From Aromatoleum evansii (lineage in GTDB: Bacteria; Pseudomonadota; Gammaproteobacteria; Burkholderiales; Rhodocyclaceae): a DNA stretch of 64,000 nucleotides. The translations under genes and the position numbers were made by a program. Location of the stretch: the NCBI RefSeq assembly GCF_012910805.1, contig NZ_WTVK01000024.1:16794-80793 (forward strand). The letters run 5' to 3'. This document shows positions 27,270 to 35,793 of this stretch, piece after piece. Within the stretch, counting starts at the first letter, position 1. Each line of letters begins with the position of its first letter. The notes under the pieces are model-generated. The model ran no database searches and was not told the origin of the DNA. It saw nothing but the letters and a program-made list of their open reading frames with translations.

Positions 27270-30200
27270 TCATGTGTTCGCTGCGACCGTGGAGAGGGGG
27301 TCGGATGCGGGCTGCAATTTCCGGCCACGCCTCAGCTGCCACTGTTTGACCAAGGCATAGAGCGCCGGGATCACCCCAAGCGTGAGGACGGTCGACGAGA
27401 TCATTCCGCCGACCATCGGCGCTGCGATGCGGCTCATCACTTCGGAACCAGTGCCGCTGCTCCACATGATCGGCAGAAGGCCGGCCATGATGGCTACCAC
27501 GGTCATCATCTTCGGTCGCACGCGCTCAACCGCGCCTTCCATGATCGCCTCGTAGAGGTCATCGACCGTCGGCTCGCGGCCTTCCCCGAGACGTTTGGCT
27601 TTAATGGCTTCCCATGCGTGGTCGAGATAGATCAGCATGATCACCCCGGTCTCCGCAGCGACGCCCGCGAGCGCGATGAAGCCGACCGCGACCGCGACGC
27701 TGAGTTGGTAGTTGAGCCACCACATCAGCCACACGCCTCCGATGAGTGCGAAGGGCACCGACAGCATGACGATCAAAGTTTCGGTGAGTCGCCGGAAGTT
27801 GAGGTACAGAAGTACGAAAATCAGGCCGAGCGTCAGCGGCAGTACGATCTTCATTTTCTCCTTGGCGCGCTCCATGTACTCAAACTGGCCGCTCCAGGTT
27901 GCGTAGTAGCCCGGCGGGAAGGTGACCTGTTCGGCGACCGCCTGCTGTGCGCGTTTGACGAACGCGCCCAAGTCCGCGTCACGGGTGTCGACATAGACAT
28001 AGGCAGCGAGCAGCGCATTCTCGGTGCGAATCCCTGGTGAACCGCGCGTGAGGCGGACCTCGGCGAGTTGGCCGAGCGGAATTGGTCCGCTCATCGTCGG
28101 CACGTACACTTCGGCGGCAATCCGCTGTGGGTCATCGCGCAAATCGCGCGGATAGCGGACGCTGACGTTGTAGCGCTCGAGGCCCTCGACAGCGGTCGTT
28201 ACCATGTCCCCCCCCAGCGCGGTCGCGACGACTTCCTGCACCGCCCCGACCGACAGGCCATAGCGCGCGAGCTGCTCACGTCGCGGCACGATATCGACGT
28301 AATAGCCGCCGGTAACGCGTTCGGCGTACGCGCTGCTTGCACCCGGGACATTCCTTACCGCGGCTTCAACTGCTTTCGCAACCTTCTCGATGGTATCGAG
28401 ATCCTTGCCGAATACCTTGACGCCGATTGGAGTACGAATTCCGGTTGACAGCATATCGAGGCGCGCCTTGATCGGCATCGTCCAAGAGTTCGCGACGCCG
28501 GGGAACTTGAGTGCTGTGTTCATCTCGGCGATCAACTTGTCGGTTGTCATGCCGGGGCGCCATTCGCTTTGAGGCTTGAGATTGACGACCGTCTCGAACA
28601 TCTCAAGGGGAGCGGGATCGGTCGCCGACAGCGCGCGTCCGGCCTTGCCGTACACCGACTCGACTTCGGGGAAGGTCTTGATGATGCGGTTCGTTGTCGC
28701 AAGCAGGCGCCCGGCTTCGGTCACCGACATCCCGGGCAGGGCCGCGGGCATGTAAAACAATGTGCCTTCGTTGAGGGTCGGCATGAACTCCGAACCCAGT
28801 TGTCGCGCGGGAAAAATGGTGGCAGCCATTGTCACGAGCGCTGCCACTAGCGTGAGGATCTTGTGGCGCATGACCCACGCGATGATCGGTCGGTAACTCC
28901 ATATCAGGAAGCGGTTCAATGGGTTTTTCGCCTCGGGCAGGATACGGCCGCGCACGAAGAACAGCATCAACACTGGTACAAGCGTCACCGACAGCAGTGC
29001 GGCACCTGCCATTGCGAACGTCTTCGTGAAGGCGAGCGGAGAGAACATCCGGCCTTCCTGCCCTTCGAGCGTGAACACCGGCAGGAAGGACACCGTGATA
29101 ATCAGGAGTGAGAAGAACAGCGCTGGGCCGACTTCCTTGCAGGCGCGAATAATCGCCTCACCGCGCTGCGCTTGTGTCGCATTCTCGGGCAGATGCTCTA
29201 TGCGCTTGTGCGCATTCTCGATCATGACGATCGCGGCATCGACCATCGCCCCGATGGCGATCGCAATGCCTCCGAGGCTCATGATGTTCGAGCCCAGACC
29301 AAGCGAACGCATGGCGATGAACGCGATGAGGATTCCGAGGGGTAGCGTGATGATCGCGACGAGTGCACTGCGCACGTGCATCAGGAACACCACACACACT
29401 GCGGCGACGATCAGGCTTTCCTCAAGCAGTGTCCATTTCAGGTTGGCGATCGCTCGCTCGATCAGCGTAGAGCGGTCATAAACCGGTACAATTTCGGTGC
29501 CTTTGGGCAGCCCCGGTGTGATCTCGGCAATCTTCGCCTTGACGTTCGCAATCACATCGAGCGCATTCTGGCCGAATCGCGCCATGACGATGCCCGATGC
29601 GACTTCGCCTTCGCCGTTGAGTTCGGCAATACCTCGCCGCTCGGCTGGAACGAGTTCGACGCGCGCGACGTCGGCAATGCGTACCGGGGTGCCGCCTACG
29701 CTCTTCAGAACGAGGGCCTCGATATCCTGCACGCCCCGCAGGTAACCGCGACCGCGGATCATGAATTCCTTTTCGGCCATCTCAATGACTCGCCCGCCGA
29801 CGTCGCGGTTCGAATCCCGGATCACCTTGCCTACCTCGTCGAGCGCGAGCCCGTAGGTCGCAAGCCGGTGAGGATCGACAGTAACCTGATACTCGCGCAC
29901 GAAACCGCCAATGCTTGCGACTTCGGACACGCCGCCGGCCTTCGTCAGTTGGTAGCGGACGTACCAGTCCTGCAGGCTGCGCGTCTCTGCAAGTGAGATG
30001 TTCTTGCCGGTCAGAGCGTACTGGTACACCCACCCGACCCCCGTCGCGTCCGGGCCGATCTGCGGTGCCACGCCGGCGGGTAGCCGACCCGCGACGGTAC
30101 TCAGATATTCGAGGACGCGCGAGCGGGCCCAGTAAATGTCGGTGCCGTCCTCGAAGATCACGTAGACGTACGACGCACCGAACATCGAGAAGCCACGCAC

Positions 30201-30443
30201 TACCTTCGCGCGCGGCACCGCGAGCATCGACGTCGTAAGCGGGTAAGTCACCTGATCCTCGACCACTTGCGGCGCCTGGCCCGGGAAGTCGGTGAAGACG
30301 ATGACTTGAACATCCGACAAATCCGGCAATGCGTCGAGCGGCGTGTTCTTGACCGCATAAATGCCGCCACCGATCAGGAACAGCGTCCCGAGCAGAATCA
30401 GGAAAATATTGCGGGAAGACCAGTCGATCAGCCGGTCGAGCAT
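27270..30443 (-). CDS. cusA: CusA-type Cu(I)/Ag(I) RND efflux pump
   Basis: A 1057-residue RND antiporter. The helix-4 motif AIGAMVDAAIVMIEN matches the Cu/Ag (HME4) class, and Met-rich segments line the periplasmic part (FMIRGRGYL, RFGQNALD and methionine-bearing loops). The ATG at 30443 lies one base after the cusB stop with GAGGGC upstream; earlier in-frame ATGs are within cusB. It pumps copper or silver from periplasm and cytoplasm through CusB and CusC. Its stop overlaps the next gene. Confidence 0.95.
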   Translation of the reverse strand: MLDRLIDWSSRNIFLILLGTLFLIGGGIYAVKNTPLDALPDLSDVQVIVFTDFPGQAPQVVEDQVTYPLTTSMLAVPRAKVVRGFSMFGASYVYVIFEDGTDIYWARSRVLEYLSTVAGRLPAGVAPQIGPDATGVGWVYQYALTGKNISLAETRSLQDWYVRYQLTKAGGVSEVASIGGFVREYQVTVDPHRLATYGLALDEVGKVIRDSNRDVGGRVIEMAEKEFMIRGRGYLRGVQDIEALVLKSVGGTPVRIADVARVELVPAERRGIAELNGEGEVASGIVMARFGQNALDVIANVKAKIAEITPGLPKGTEIVPVYDRSTLIERAIANLKWTLLEESLIVAAVCVVFLMHVRSALVAIITLPLGILIAFIAMRSLGLGSNIMSLGGIAIAIGAMVDAAIVMIENAHKRIEHLPENATQAQRGEAIIRACKEVGPALFFSLLIITVSFLPVFTLEGQEGRMFSPLAFTKTFAMAGAALLSVTLVPVLMLFFVRGRILPEAKNPLNRFLIWSYRPIIAWVMRHKILTLVAALVTMAATIFPARQLGSEFMPTLNEGTLFYMPAALPGMSVTEAGRLLATTNRIIKTFPEVESVYGKAGRALSATDPAPLEMFETVVNLKPQSEWRPGMTTDKLIAEMNTALKFPGVANSWTMPIKARLDMLSTGIRTPIGVKVFGKDLDTIEKVAKAVEAAVRNVPGASSAYAERVTGGYYVDIVPRREQLARYGLSVGAVQEVVATALGGDMVTTAVEGLERYNVSVRYPRDLRDDPQRIAAEVYVPTMSGPIPLGQLAEVRLTRGSPGIRTENALLAAYVYVDTRDADLGAFVKRAQQAVAEQVTFPPGYYATWSGQFEYMERAKEKMKIVLPLTLGLIFVLLYLNFRRLTETLIVMLSVPFALIGGVWLMWWLNYQLSVAVAVGFIALAGVAAETGVIMLIYLDHAWEAIKAKRLGEGREPTVDDLYEAIMEGAVERVRPKMMTVVAIMAGLLPIMWSSGTGSEVMSRIAAPMVGGMISSTVLTLGVIPALYALVKQWQLRRGRKLQPASDPLSTVAANT

Positions 30444-30444
30444 C

Positions 30445-32019
30445 TTAGTGCCCTCCGTGGGCAGCGGCAGCAGCCGTGGATTTTTCGATGCGTGTGACGA
30501 CGAACTCGCCAGGCGCCCGCTGTACGAACTCGAAACGCACCTTCGTGCCCGGTGCGACCCCGGCGACGAGATCCTTCGATGCGACTCCAAAGTCCATTGT
30601 CATCGCCGGCCACTGCAGCGCAGGTATGTCGCCGTGCGTCAAGGATACGGTGCCGGCCGTTGCGTCGAACGCATCAAAGGTGCCTTCGCCACGGAAGATC
30701 TGCGCGGCAGCCGACGGTCCTCCGCTCCCTGGTGCAGTGGAATCGGTGAAATTCGACAATGCGGCCTTGAGCTGGCTCTCCGAGTCGATCAGGAAGTTCG
30801 CGGACACGACAACACGGTCGCCAGCCTTGACGCCATCCGTCACTTCGACGAACTCCTTGCCACGCTGGCCAATGCGTACCGGTTGCGGCCTGAACCGACC
30901 TTCGTCGAGTGCGATCAACACCACCTGGCGCGTGCCGTCGTCGATGACTGCGGACGTGGGCACGGTGACAAGCGGGGTCGTCGAGCCGGCTGCAAGTTCG
31001 ACGTGGGCGAACATACCGGGACGCAGCAGACCGTCCCGATTGTCGAGTTCGAACCGAACCTGCGTGCTGCGTGTCTCCGTATTCAGAGTCGGGTAGAGAT
31101 AACTGACCTTCGCCTCGAAACGGCGGTCGGGCATGGCGTCGAACGCGACTGAAGCCGATTGACCGGTCTTCACGCGAGCGAGGTCGCGTTCGTAGACGTC
31201 GGCGATGACCCAGACCTTCGACAGGTCGGCGATGCGATACACCGCCTCTCCGGGCATGAAGCGAGCCCCTTGTACGGCCTTCTTTTCGAGCACGATCCCG
31301 TTCGTCGGCGAGTGCAAAGTCTGGCGCTGCGGCACCTCGCCACTCGCGGGCGCGGCGACTTCCCAATTGCGAAGCCGCGCCCGGGTGGCGTCGGCGAGTC
31401 GGCGCGCGGCGTCGGCAGCGACGGAGTCGGTAGCTGAGCTGTCGCGCTGCAGCCGCTCGGCGATGCGCAGTTCGTCGCCAGCAGATTGCAGTTCCGGGCT
31501 GTAGATCGTGAAGAGCGCCTGGCCGCGCCGCACCGGATCGCCGACCGCATTGACATGAAGGCGCTCAATCCAGCCTTCGAAGCGTGGTGCGACATCGACG
31601 ATCGCGCGCTCGTTCAGCTCGACACGTCCGGCCGCACGCACTGCCGTATCGACGATGCGCATCTCGGCGACCGCCGTCTTGACGCCAAGAGTCTGCACTC
31701 GGGCGGCGCTCACGACGACCACGCCGCTGTCGTCCGGCTCGTCATCGGCATAGACGGGGATGTAATCCATACCCATGGAATCCTTCTTGGGCACCGGCGA
31801 GGTGTCAGGGAGACCCATCGGGTTTCGGTAGTACAGAACCTTGCGCTCATCGTTCGCGCTCGACGACGTGCCATTGATGGAAGCGACCTCGTGGGAAGCA
31901 GCTGCGTGGCTCCGACCGGCTGCCACCTGTCCGTCTGCGCGGTTACCCGCCCAGTAACCGGCGCCCAACGCGAGCGCGACCGCGACCGCGGTCAATGAAA
32001 ATTGAATGCCGGGCTTCAC
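30445..32019 (-). CDS. cusB: CusB adaptor with N-terminal metal-binding motif and C-terminal CusF domain
   Basis: A 524-residue membrane-fusion protein starting at GTG overlapping the cusC stop (GTGA). Order: membrane anchor (~8-27); heavy-metal-binding motif YYRNPMGLPDTSPVPKKD.. with Met-Gly-Met-Asp (~60-90); lipoyl, hairpin and barrel domains; and from ~445 a CusF-like domain with LTHGDIPALQWPAMTMDFGV, where the Trp and two Met are Cu(I) ligands. The tail is AAAAHGGH. Thus a metallochaperone is fused to the adaptor in addition to the separate cusF at 33398. Confidence 0.94.
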   Translation of the reverse strand: MKPGIQFSLTAVAVALALGAGYWAGNRADGQVAAGRSHAAASHEVASINGTSSSANDERKVLYYRNPMGLPDTSPVPKKDSMGMDYIPVYADDEPDDSGVVVVSAARVQTLGVKTAVAEMRIVDTAVRAAGRVELNERAIVDVAPRFEGWIERLHVNAVGDPVRRGQALFTIYSPELQSAGDELRIAERLQRDSSATDSVAADAARRLADATRARLRNWEVAAPASGEVPQRQTLHSPTNGIVLEKKAVQGARFMPGEAVYRIADLSKVWVIADVYERDLARVKTGQSASVAFDAMPDRRFEAKVSYLYPTLNTETRSTQVRFELDNRDGLLRPGMFAHVELAAGSTTPLVTVPTSAVIDDGTRQVVLIALDEGRFRPQPVRIGQRGKEFVEVTDGVKAGDRVVVSANFLIDSESQLKAALSNFTDSTAPGSGGPSAAAQIFRGEGTFDAFDATAGTVSLTHGDIPALQWPAMTMDFGVASKDLVAGVAPGTKVRFEFVQRAPGEFVVTRIEKSTAAAAAHGGH

Positions 32020-33305
32020 GGCAGTTCTCCTGCAAATTTTTCAATCTCGGCGAGTGCCATCCGAGTGTCAATGTCGGCCTGCAGCATTGCCATCCGCGTA
32101 TCGACGAGTTGGCGTTCTGCTTCAAGTACGGTGTCAAAGTCGACGCGGCCCGTTGCGAAGGCAGTGCGCGTTGCATCGCGTGTCGCCTCCGCTTGCGGCA
32201 TCAGTGTCCCGCGCAACAGTTGCAGGGTTTCGTGGCCGCTCGAGTACGCGGCATACGCGGTGGCGAGCTCGCCAAGCAGCTTCGATTCGGCTGCGGCGCG
32301 CTTTGCATCGGCGGCCGTAACCATCAGCGCCGCCTCGCGTTCGCGTGCCCGGCGGGCGGATTGCTGCAGCGGGATCATCACCTCGAACATGACGTCCCAG
32401 GATTGCTCACCGCCGCGTGGCCGATTGTTCGTCAGGCCGACGCTGAAATCAGGGTAACGGTCAAGCCAGGTACGGTCGCGTTCGATCCGGGCGGCCTCGA
32501 TGCCACGCTCTTCGGCGGCAATCATCGGGTTCGTCGCACGCGCACGCTCCACCAACTCCGCGAGTGCAAGTGCCTGAGGCAGCGGTGCCGGATCCTGAGG
32601 AGGTGCAAGTTCGCTGCCTGGGGCACGCCCGAGCAGTGCGTTCAGCGCGGAAGCCATGCTGCGACGCCGCTGCTCGATGCCAACCAGCGCAAGCCGCTGC
32701 GAAGTGATCTCGCGTTGCGCCCGCAGGACCGCCTGTTGCGGCAATAGGCCGAGGCGGTAGCGTGACAGGGTGATCTCCTCGAGGCTCTGGAGCAGCGCAA
32801 GTCCGTCGCGATTGAGCACCGCCTCACGGTCGGCCGCGTAATAGCGGAGCCAGGCGGCCTTGATCTCTGCCGTCAGATTCAGCCATGCCGCATCGCGATT
32901 CGCGCCCGCCTGATCGGCACGAGCGCCTGCCGCCTGCGCTGCCAGATCGCGCTTACCCCAGCCCGGCAGCGGCTGGATGATGCGGTAGCGCGTTTCGCCG
33001 ACTTCGCCCGGAACGAGCGTGGTCGATCCGCCGCGCATCGTGTTGGTGAAATCCATCAGCTCGATCTGGAAGTTCGGATCGGGCAGTGCGCCGGCCGGGC
33101 CAACCCGCTCGCGCGCGGCTGCAGCTTCGGCACGGTCCACGGCAAACGCCGGATTGTTGAGGCGGGCCTGTTCTATCAGACCGGCAGCGTCGGTCCCGAG
33201 CGCGGCGCTCTGCCCATATGCGAGACCAGTGCCGAGACTTGCTGCAAACACGAAAATGCCCGCGGCCCTGTGCAAGGAACGCAGGCCTACATTAGGCGAT
33301 TTCAT
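32016..33305 (-). CDS. cusC: CusC-like outer-membrane channel
   Basis: About 429 residues, signal peptide ending LAYGQ, and two TolC-type repeats (ARLNNPAFAVDRAEAAAARE near the start). It completes the CusCBA duct. ATG at 33305 gives a normal signal peptide but has a weak ribosome site; an ATG at 33398 overlapping the cusF stop (TGATG) could provide coupled translation with 31 more residues. The second gene of the efflux operon. Confidence 0.88.
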   Translation of the reverse strand: MKSPNVGLRSLHRAAGIFVFAASLGTGLAYGQSAALGTDAAGLIEQARLNNPAFAVDRAEAAAARERVGPAGALPDPNFQIELMDFTNTMRGGSTTLVPGEVGETRYRIIQPLPGWGKRDLAAQAAGARADQAGANRDAAWLNLTAEIKAAWLRYYAADREAVLNRDGLALLQSLEEITLSRYRLGLLPQQAVLRAQREITSQRLALVGIEQRRRSMASALNALLGRAPGSELAPPQDPAPLPQALALAELVERARATNPMIAAEERGIEAARIERDRTWLDRYPDFSVGLTNNRPRGGEQSWDVMFEVMIPLQQSARRAREREAALMVTAADAKRAAAESKLLGELATAYAAYSSGHETLQLLRGTLMPQAEATRDATRTAFATGRVDFDTVLEAERQLVDTRMAMLQADIDTRMALAEIEKFAGELP

Positions 33306-33397
33306 CGGAAAAGGGCTGAGAGTGGCGGCCAGAGTCGATCGATGGTACGACAGTTGAAACGGGAGTCGGCACGGCATCCAACTCCCGCTGAGCAGCA

Positions 33398-33751
33398 TCA
33401 GTTCGCCGCTTCGAGTTTCATCACGGTAAACACGCCATCGACGCGTTCGGCGCGAAAGCGGACCCTGTCACCTGCCTTGACCTGCTCCAGCATTGCGGCA
33501 TCATGCGCGATAAACGCCATTGTCATTGCAGGCATCCCAAGATTCTCGAGCGGACCGTGATTGATCGTGATCTTGCCGGCGGCCTTGTCAACCTTCTTGA
33601 TCGTGCCGTCCGACAGCGCAGATGCGACCTCGCTGCTCGCGACGGCGGTGCTGTTGTGGTGGGAGCCGTGCTCGCTCGCAGCATAGACTGGAGCCGCACT
33701 CATGAGTGCGGCAACGAGCGCAAGGGCGGAAAGGGGCCGAAGAGCAAGCAT
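33398..33751 (-). CDS. cusF: CusF periplasmic Cu(I)/Ag(I) metallochaperone
   Basis: A 117-residue secreted protein; signal peptide MLALRPLSALALVAALMSA, then a His cluster (EHGSHH) and the CusF fold: TINHGPLENLGMPAMTMAF. CusF of E. coli binds Cu(I) with His, Trp and two Met; here the position matching the Trp is Leu-Gly, whereas the CusF domain fused to CusB keeps Trp (ALQWPAM). It is the first gene of the efflux operon, 32 bases after the -10 of the CopR-type promoter. Confidence 0.92.
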   Translation of the reverse strand: MLALRPLSALALVAALMSAAPVYAASEHGSHHNSTAVASSEVASALSDGTIKKVDKAAGKITINHGPLENLGMPAMTMAFIAHDAAMLEQVKAGDRVRFRAERVDGVFTVMKLEAAN

Positions 33752-33782
33752 GGAAAATCCTGTTTTCTGACGAATCACAGCT

Positions 33783-33836
33783 AGTATGGATAGGCAATTT
33801 GAACTGGAAGGTGACTGGAAAATTACTTTTCTGTCA
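33783..33836 (-). promoter_or_regulatory. CopR-type promoter of the cus/czc efflux operon
   Basis: On the complement: TGACAGAAAAGTAAT (33822-33836), six bases, GTCA (33812-33815), 23 bases, -10 CATACT (33783-33788). The third repeat is GTTC. The predicted transcript covers about 13 kb down to 20630. Confidence 0.82.
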
Positions 33837-33856
33837 GATTTGTGTGGTTGATCCGT

Positions 33857-34366
33857 TCAGCCGTGGGAGACGATAATTGTGCCGACCATGCCAGCTTGGT
33901 AATGACCGGGGATAAGGCACGCGAAATCGAAGGTTCCTGCGCGGTTGAAGGTCCAAACGATCTCGCTGCTACCACCTGGGGCGACGTGGGTCATCCATGG
34001 CGCATCGTGCTCCATGCCAGGGAATCTCATCATCAAGTCGGCATGCTTGTCGAGTACCGGTTTCGTGCCGATGACCATTTCGTGCAGAACCCTGTCGACG
34101 TTGTGATGAACGAAACGGATGGTCTCGCCAAGGCGGACTTCGACGCGGTCTGGCACGAAGCGCATTCCATCAGTCATGATTACCGGGATCGTGCGGCTGA
34201 TCTGGTTGAAATCGCCTGCGATACCCCAGTCCTGCTGTTCAATGTTGATCGCCGTTCGCTGTGTATCGGCGTGCTTCGCGTCTCCGTGCGCAAATGAGGC
34301 CCGGCCGGCAATGAGCGAACCGGTAGCAAGCAGGGTCGTGGCAATAAACTGACGCCGGAAATTCAT
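33857..34366 (-). CDS. copI: CopI-like periplasmic cupredoxin
   Basis: A 169-residue secreted blue-copper protein: Tat-like start MNFRRQFIATTLL, His-containing mature N-terminus (AHGDAKHAD), and a C-terminal cupredoxin domain with ligands His (VLHEMVIG), Cys, His and Met in FACLIPGHYQAGM. This type-1 copper layout matches CopI proteins of cop clusters, needed for copper tolerance. ATG at 34366 chosen for the signal peptide. It lies downstream of two decayed cop genes and may be transcribed from the promoter at 34995-35048. Confidence 0.86.
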   Translation of the reverse strand: MNFRRQFIATTLLATGSLIAGRASFAHGDAKHADTQRTAINIEQQDWGIAGDFNQISRTIPVIMTDGMRFVPDRVEVRLGETIRFVHHNVDRVLHEMVIGTKPVLDKHADLMMRFPGMEHDAPWMTHVAPGGSSEIVWTFNRAGTFDFACLIPGHYQAGMVGTIIVSHG

Positions 34367-34392
34367 TGTGACTCCATTTTCGGGGTTGGACA

Positions 34393-34668
34393 CTACGTGC
34401 AAAACTGAGGGGGAATCCGATCGAGATCGGGATTCAATCGGTATCCCGTGTGGCCGCCGGGCTTGCGGACATCGAACCTCATCGGAGGATCGGACGCAAC
34501 GGTCGCCATGGACTGACCGCCCGCGTCGTTGGCGCGTTTCGGCTCAATCGAGACTTGCTCCGGGACGATTTTCTGGACGTTCTCGACGAGACGGCGGTGA
34601 TCGACAGCAATCATAGCTGGACCCGCACCCGCCATCGCTTCAGCGGCCGTGGAGTAGCCATCTGGCAT
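34393..34668 (-). pseudogene. remnant of a CopA-type multicopper oxidase
   Basis: The 91-residue frame contains AMIAVDHRRLVENVQKIVP, clearly matching TMIGVDHRGLIEKIRKLVP near the C-terminus of the intact CopA at 50464. Flanking residues do not match, and all copper-ligand motifs (HWHG, HCHxxxH) are gone. An ancestral copA therefore stood between the Met-rich gene and copI. Not expected to be functional. Confidence 0.65.
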
Positions 34669-34934
34669 TTAGCGCATCTGTGATTCCATTGCGTGCAGCT
34701 GCACTTCCATCAGCGCCATGCGTCGCGCTGGCTTCGGCTCCGTGCGGATCGACCTCGTGCGCTGCAATGCGCAGGCATGCCGGTTGTCGGTGTGACCTAA
34801 GCGGGTGCCGCTTGGGTAGTGTAGGAATGATGACTGTCGGGTTCCTCGGCGTATGACTTAGCCGCCAAAGCGGCAGGCATCGTGGAAGACGCCACAAGTG
34901 GAATTACGAGGCGCATCGACATCATCGGTTTCAC
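34669..34934 (-). pseudogene. remnant of a Met-rich periplasmic protein gene
   Basis: A GTG at 34934 with GAGGAGG upstream starts a good signal peptide ([20 protein letters not shown]) and a mature EEPDSHHSY stretch, but the frame stops at 34797 after 45 codons. In another frame up to 34669 the end reads RRMALMEVQLHAMESQMR, like the C-terminal helix of the Met-rich protein at 47935. The gene has been frameshifted. It follows the CopR-type promoter by about 60 bases, so the promoter outlived its gene. Confidence 0.6.
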
Positions 34935-34994
34935 GGGATTGCCTCCTCAGGAAGGAACGGAACGGACGTCCTCGGTACGGGCCGATACATCGCA

Positions 34995-35048
34995 ATATTG
35001 CGACCTGAAAGGTGTCAGGAGTCTGTCTCGCGAATTACATCTTGGTAA
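34995..35048 (-). promoter_or_regulatory. CopR-type promoter facing the copI side
   Basis: On the complement: TTACCAAGATGTAAT (35034-35048), six bases, GACA in the GTCA slot (35024-35027), 23 bases, -10 CAATAT (34995-35000). The core is nearly palindromic and also lies about 65 bases from the copR start, but the rightward strand has no -10 at the standard spacing, so the assignment is leftward. Confidence 0.7.
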
Positions 35049-35112
35049 TCTCGGTTCTATGACCGATGCGGGAAGGCAAAATGTCCTCGCATGCTTAAAG
35101 AAGAGGGCAATC

Positions 35113-35793
35113 ATGAAAATCCTGATCGTCGAGGATGAGCCGAAAACAGGCGATTACCTGCAGCAGGGGCTGGTCGAAGCCGGATTCGTCGTTGACCTGG
35201 CGCGTGATGGGCTAGACGGTCTGCATTTGGCGCTCAACAGTGACTACGACTTGATCGTACTTGACGTGATGCTTCCGTCCCTCGATGGGTGGGGCGTACT
35301 TCGAACGGTCAGACGTAGCGGCCGTGAAATGCCAGTGCTGTTCTTGACCGCGCGTGATCAAGTGGAAGACCGGGTTCGCGGACTCGAACTCGGCGCCGAC
35401 GACTATCTGGTCAAGCCCTTCGCCTTTTCCGAGTTGCTCGCACGAGTGCGCACTTTACTGCGCCGCGGAAAGGCAAAGGAGCCGGAGGTGTTCCGCGTCG
35501 GCGATCTGGAACTTGACCTCCTGCGGCGGCGCGTGACGCGTGCAGGTGTAAAGATCGACCTCACGGCGAAGGAGTTCTCCTTGCTCGAGTTGCTGCTGCG
35601 TAGGCAGGGCGAGGTATTGCCGCGATCGCTGATCGCTTCCCAAGTGTGGGACATGAATTTTGATAGCGACACGAATGTGATCGAAGTCGCGGTGCGGAGA
35701 CTGAGGGCGAAGGTCGATGAACCATTCGAACCTAAACTCATCCGCACCGTTCGTGGCATGGGCTACGTCCTGGAAGCGCCGGAGGCACGGTGA
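35113..35793 (+). CDS. copR: CopR/CusR-type copper response regulator
   Basis: A 226-residue OmpR-family regulator. The receiver domain has the acidic pocket (VEDEP), phospho-acceptor Asp in [14 protein letters not shown] (~51), Thr in LFLTARD and Lys in [10 protein letters not shown]. The C-terminal winged helix contains [16 protein letters not shown] and [13 protein letters not shown]. It would bind the 14 shared promoter sites in this window. The start at 35113 is the family-standard [10 protein letters not shown]. Overlaps copS (GTGA). Confidence 0.95.
   Translation: MKILIVEDEPKTGDYLQQGLVEAGFVVDLARDGLDGLHLALNSDYDLIVLDVMLPSLDGWGVLRTVRRSGREMPVLFLTARDQVEDRVRGLELGADDYLVKPFAFSELLARVRTLLRRGKAKEPEVFRVGDLELDLLRRRVTRAGVKIDLTAKEFSLLELLLRRQGEVLPRSLIASQVWDMNFDSDTNVIEVAVRRLRAKVDEPFEPKLIRTVRGMGYVLEAPEAR

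Noticed and set aside
35034..35049. Reading the copR-proximal box as a copR autoregulatory promoter
   Set aside because: On the plus strand the slot for the -10 reads GTCCTC and the GTCA slot reads TCTA; only the leftward orientation matches the shared geometry.
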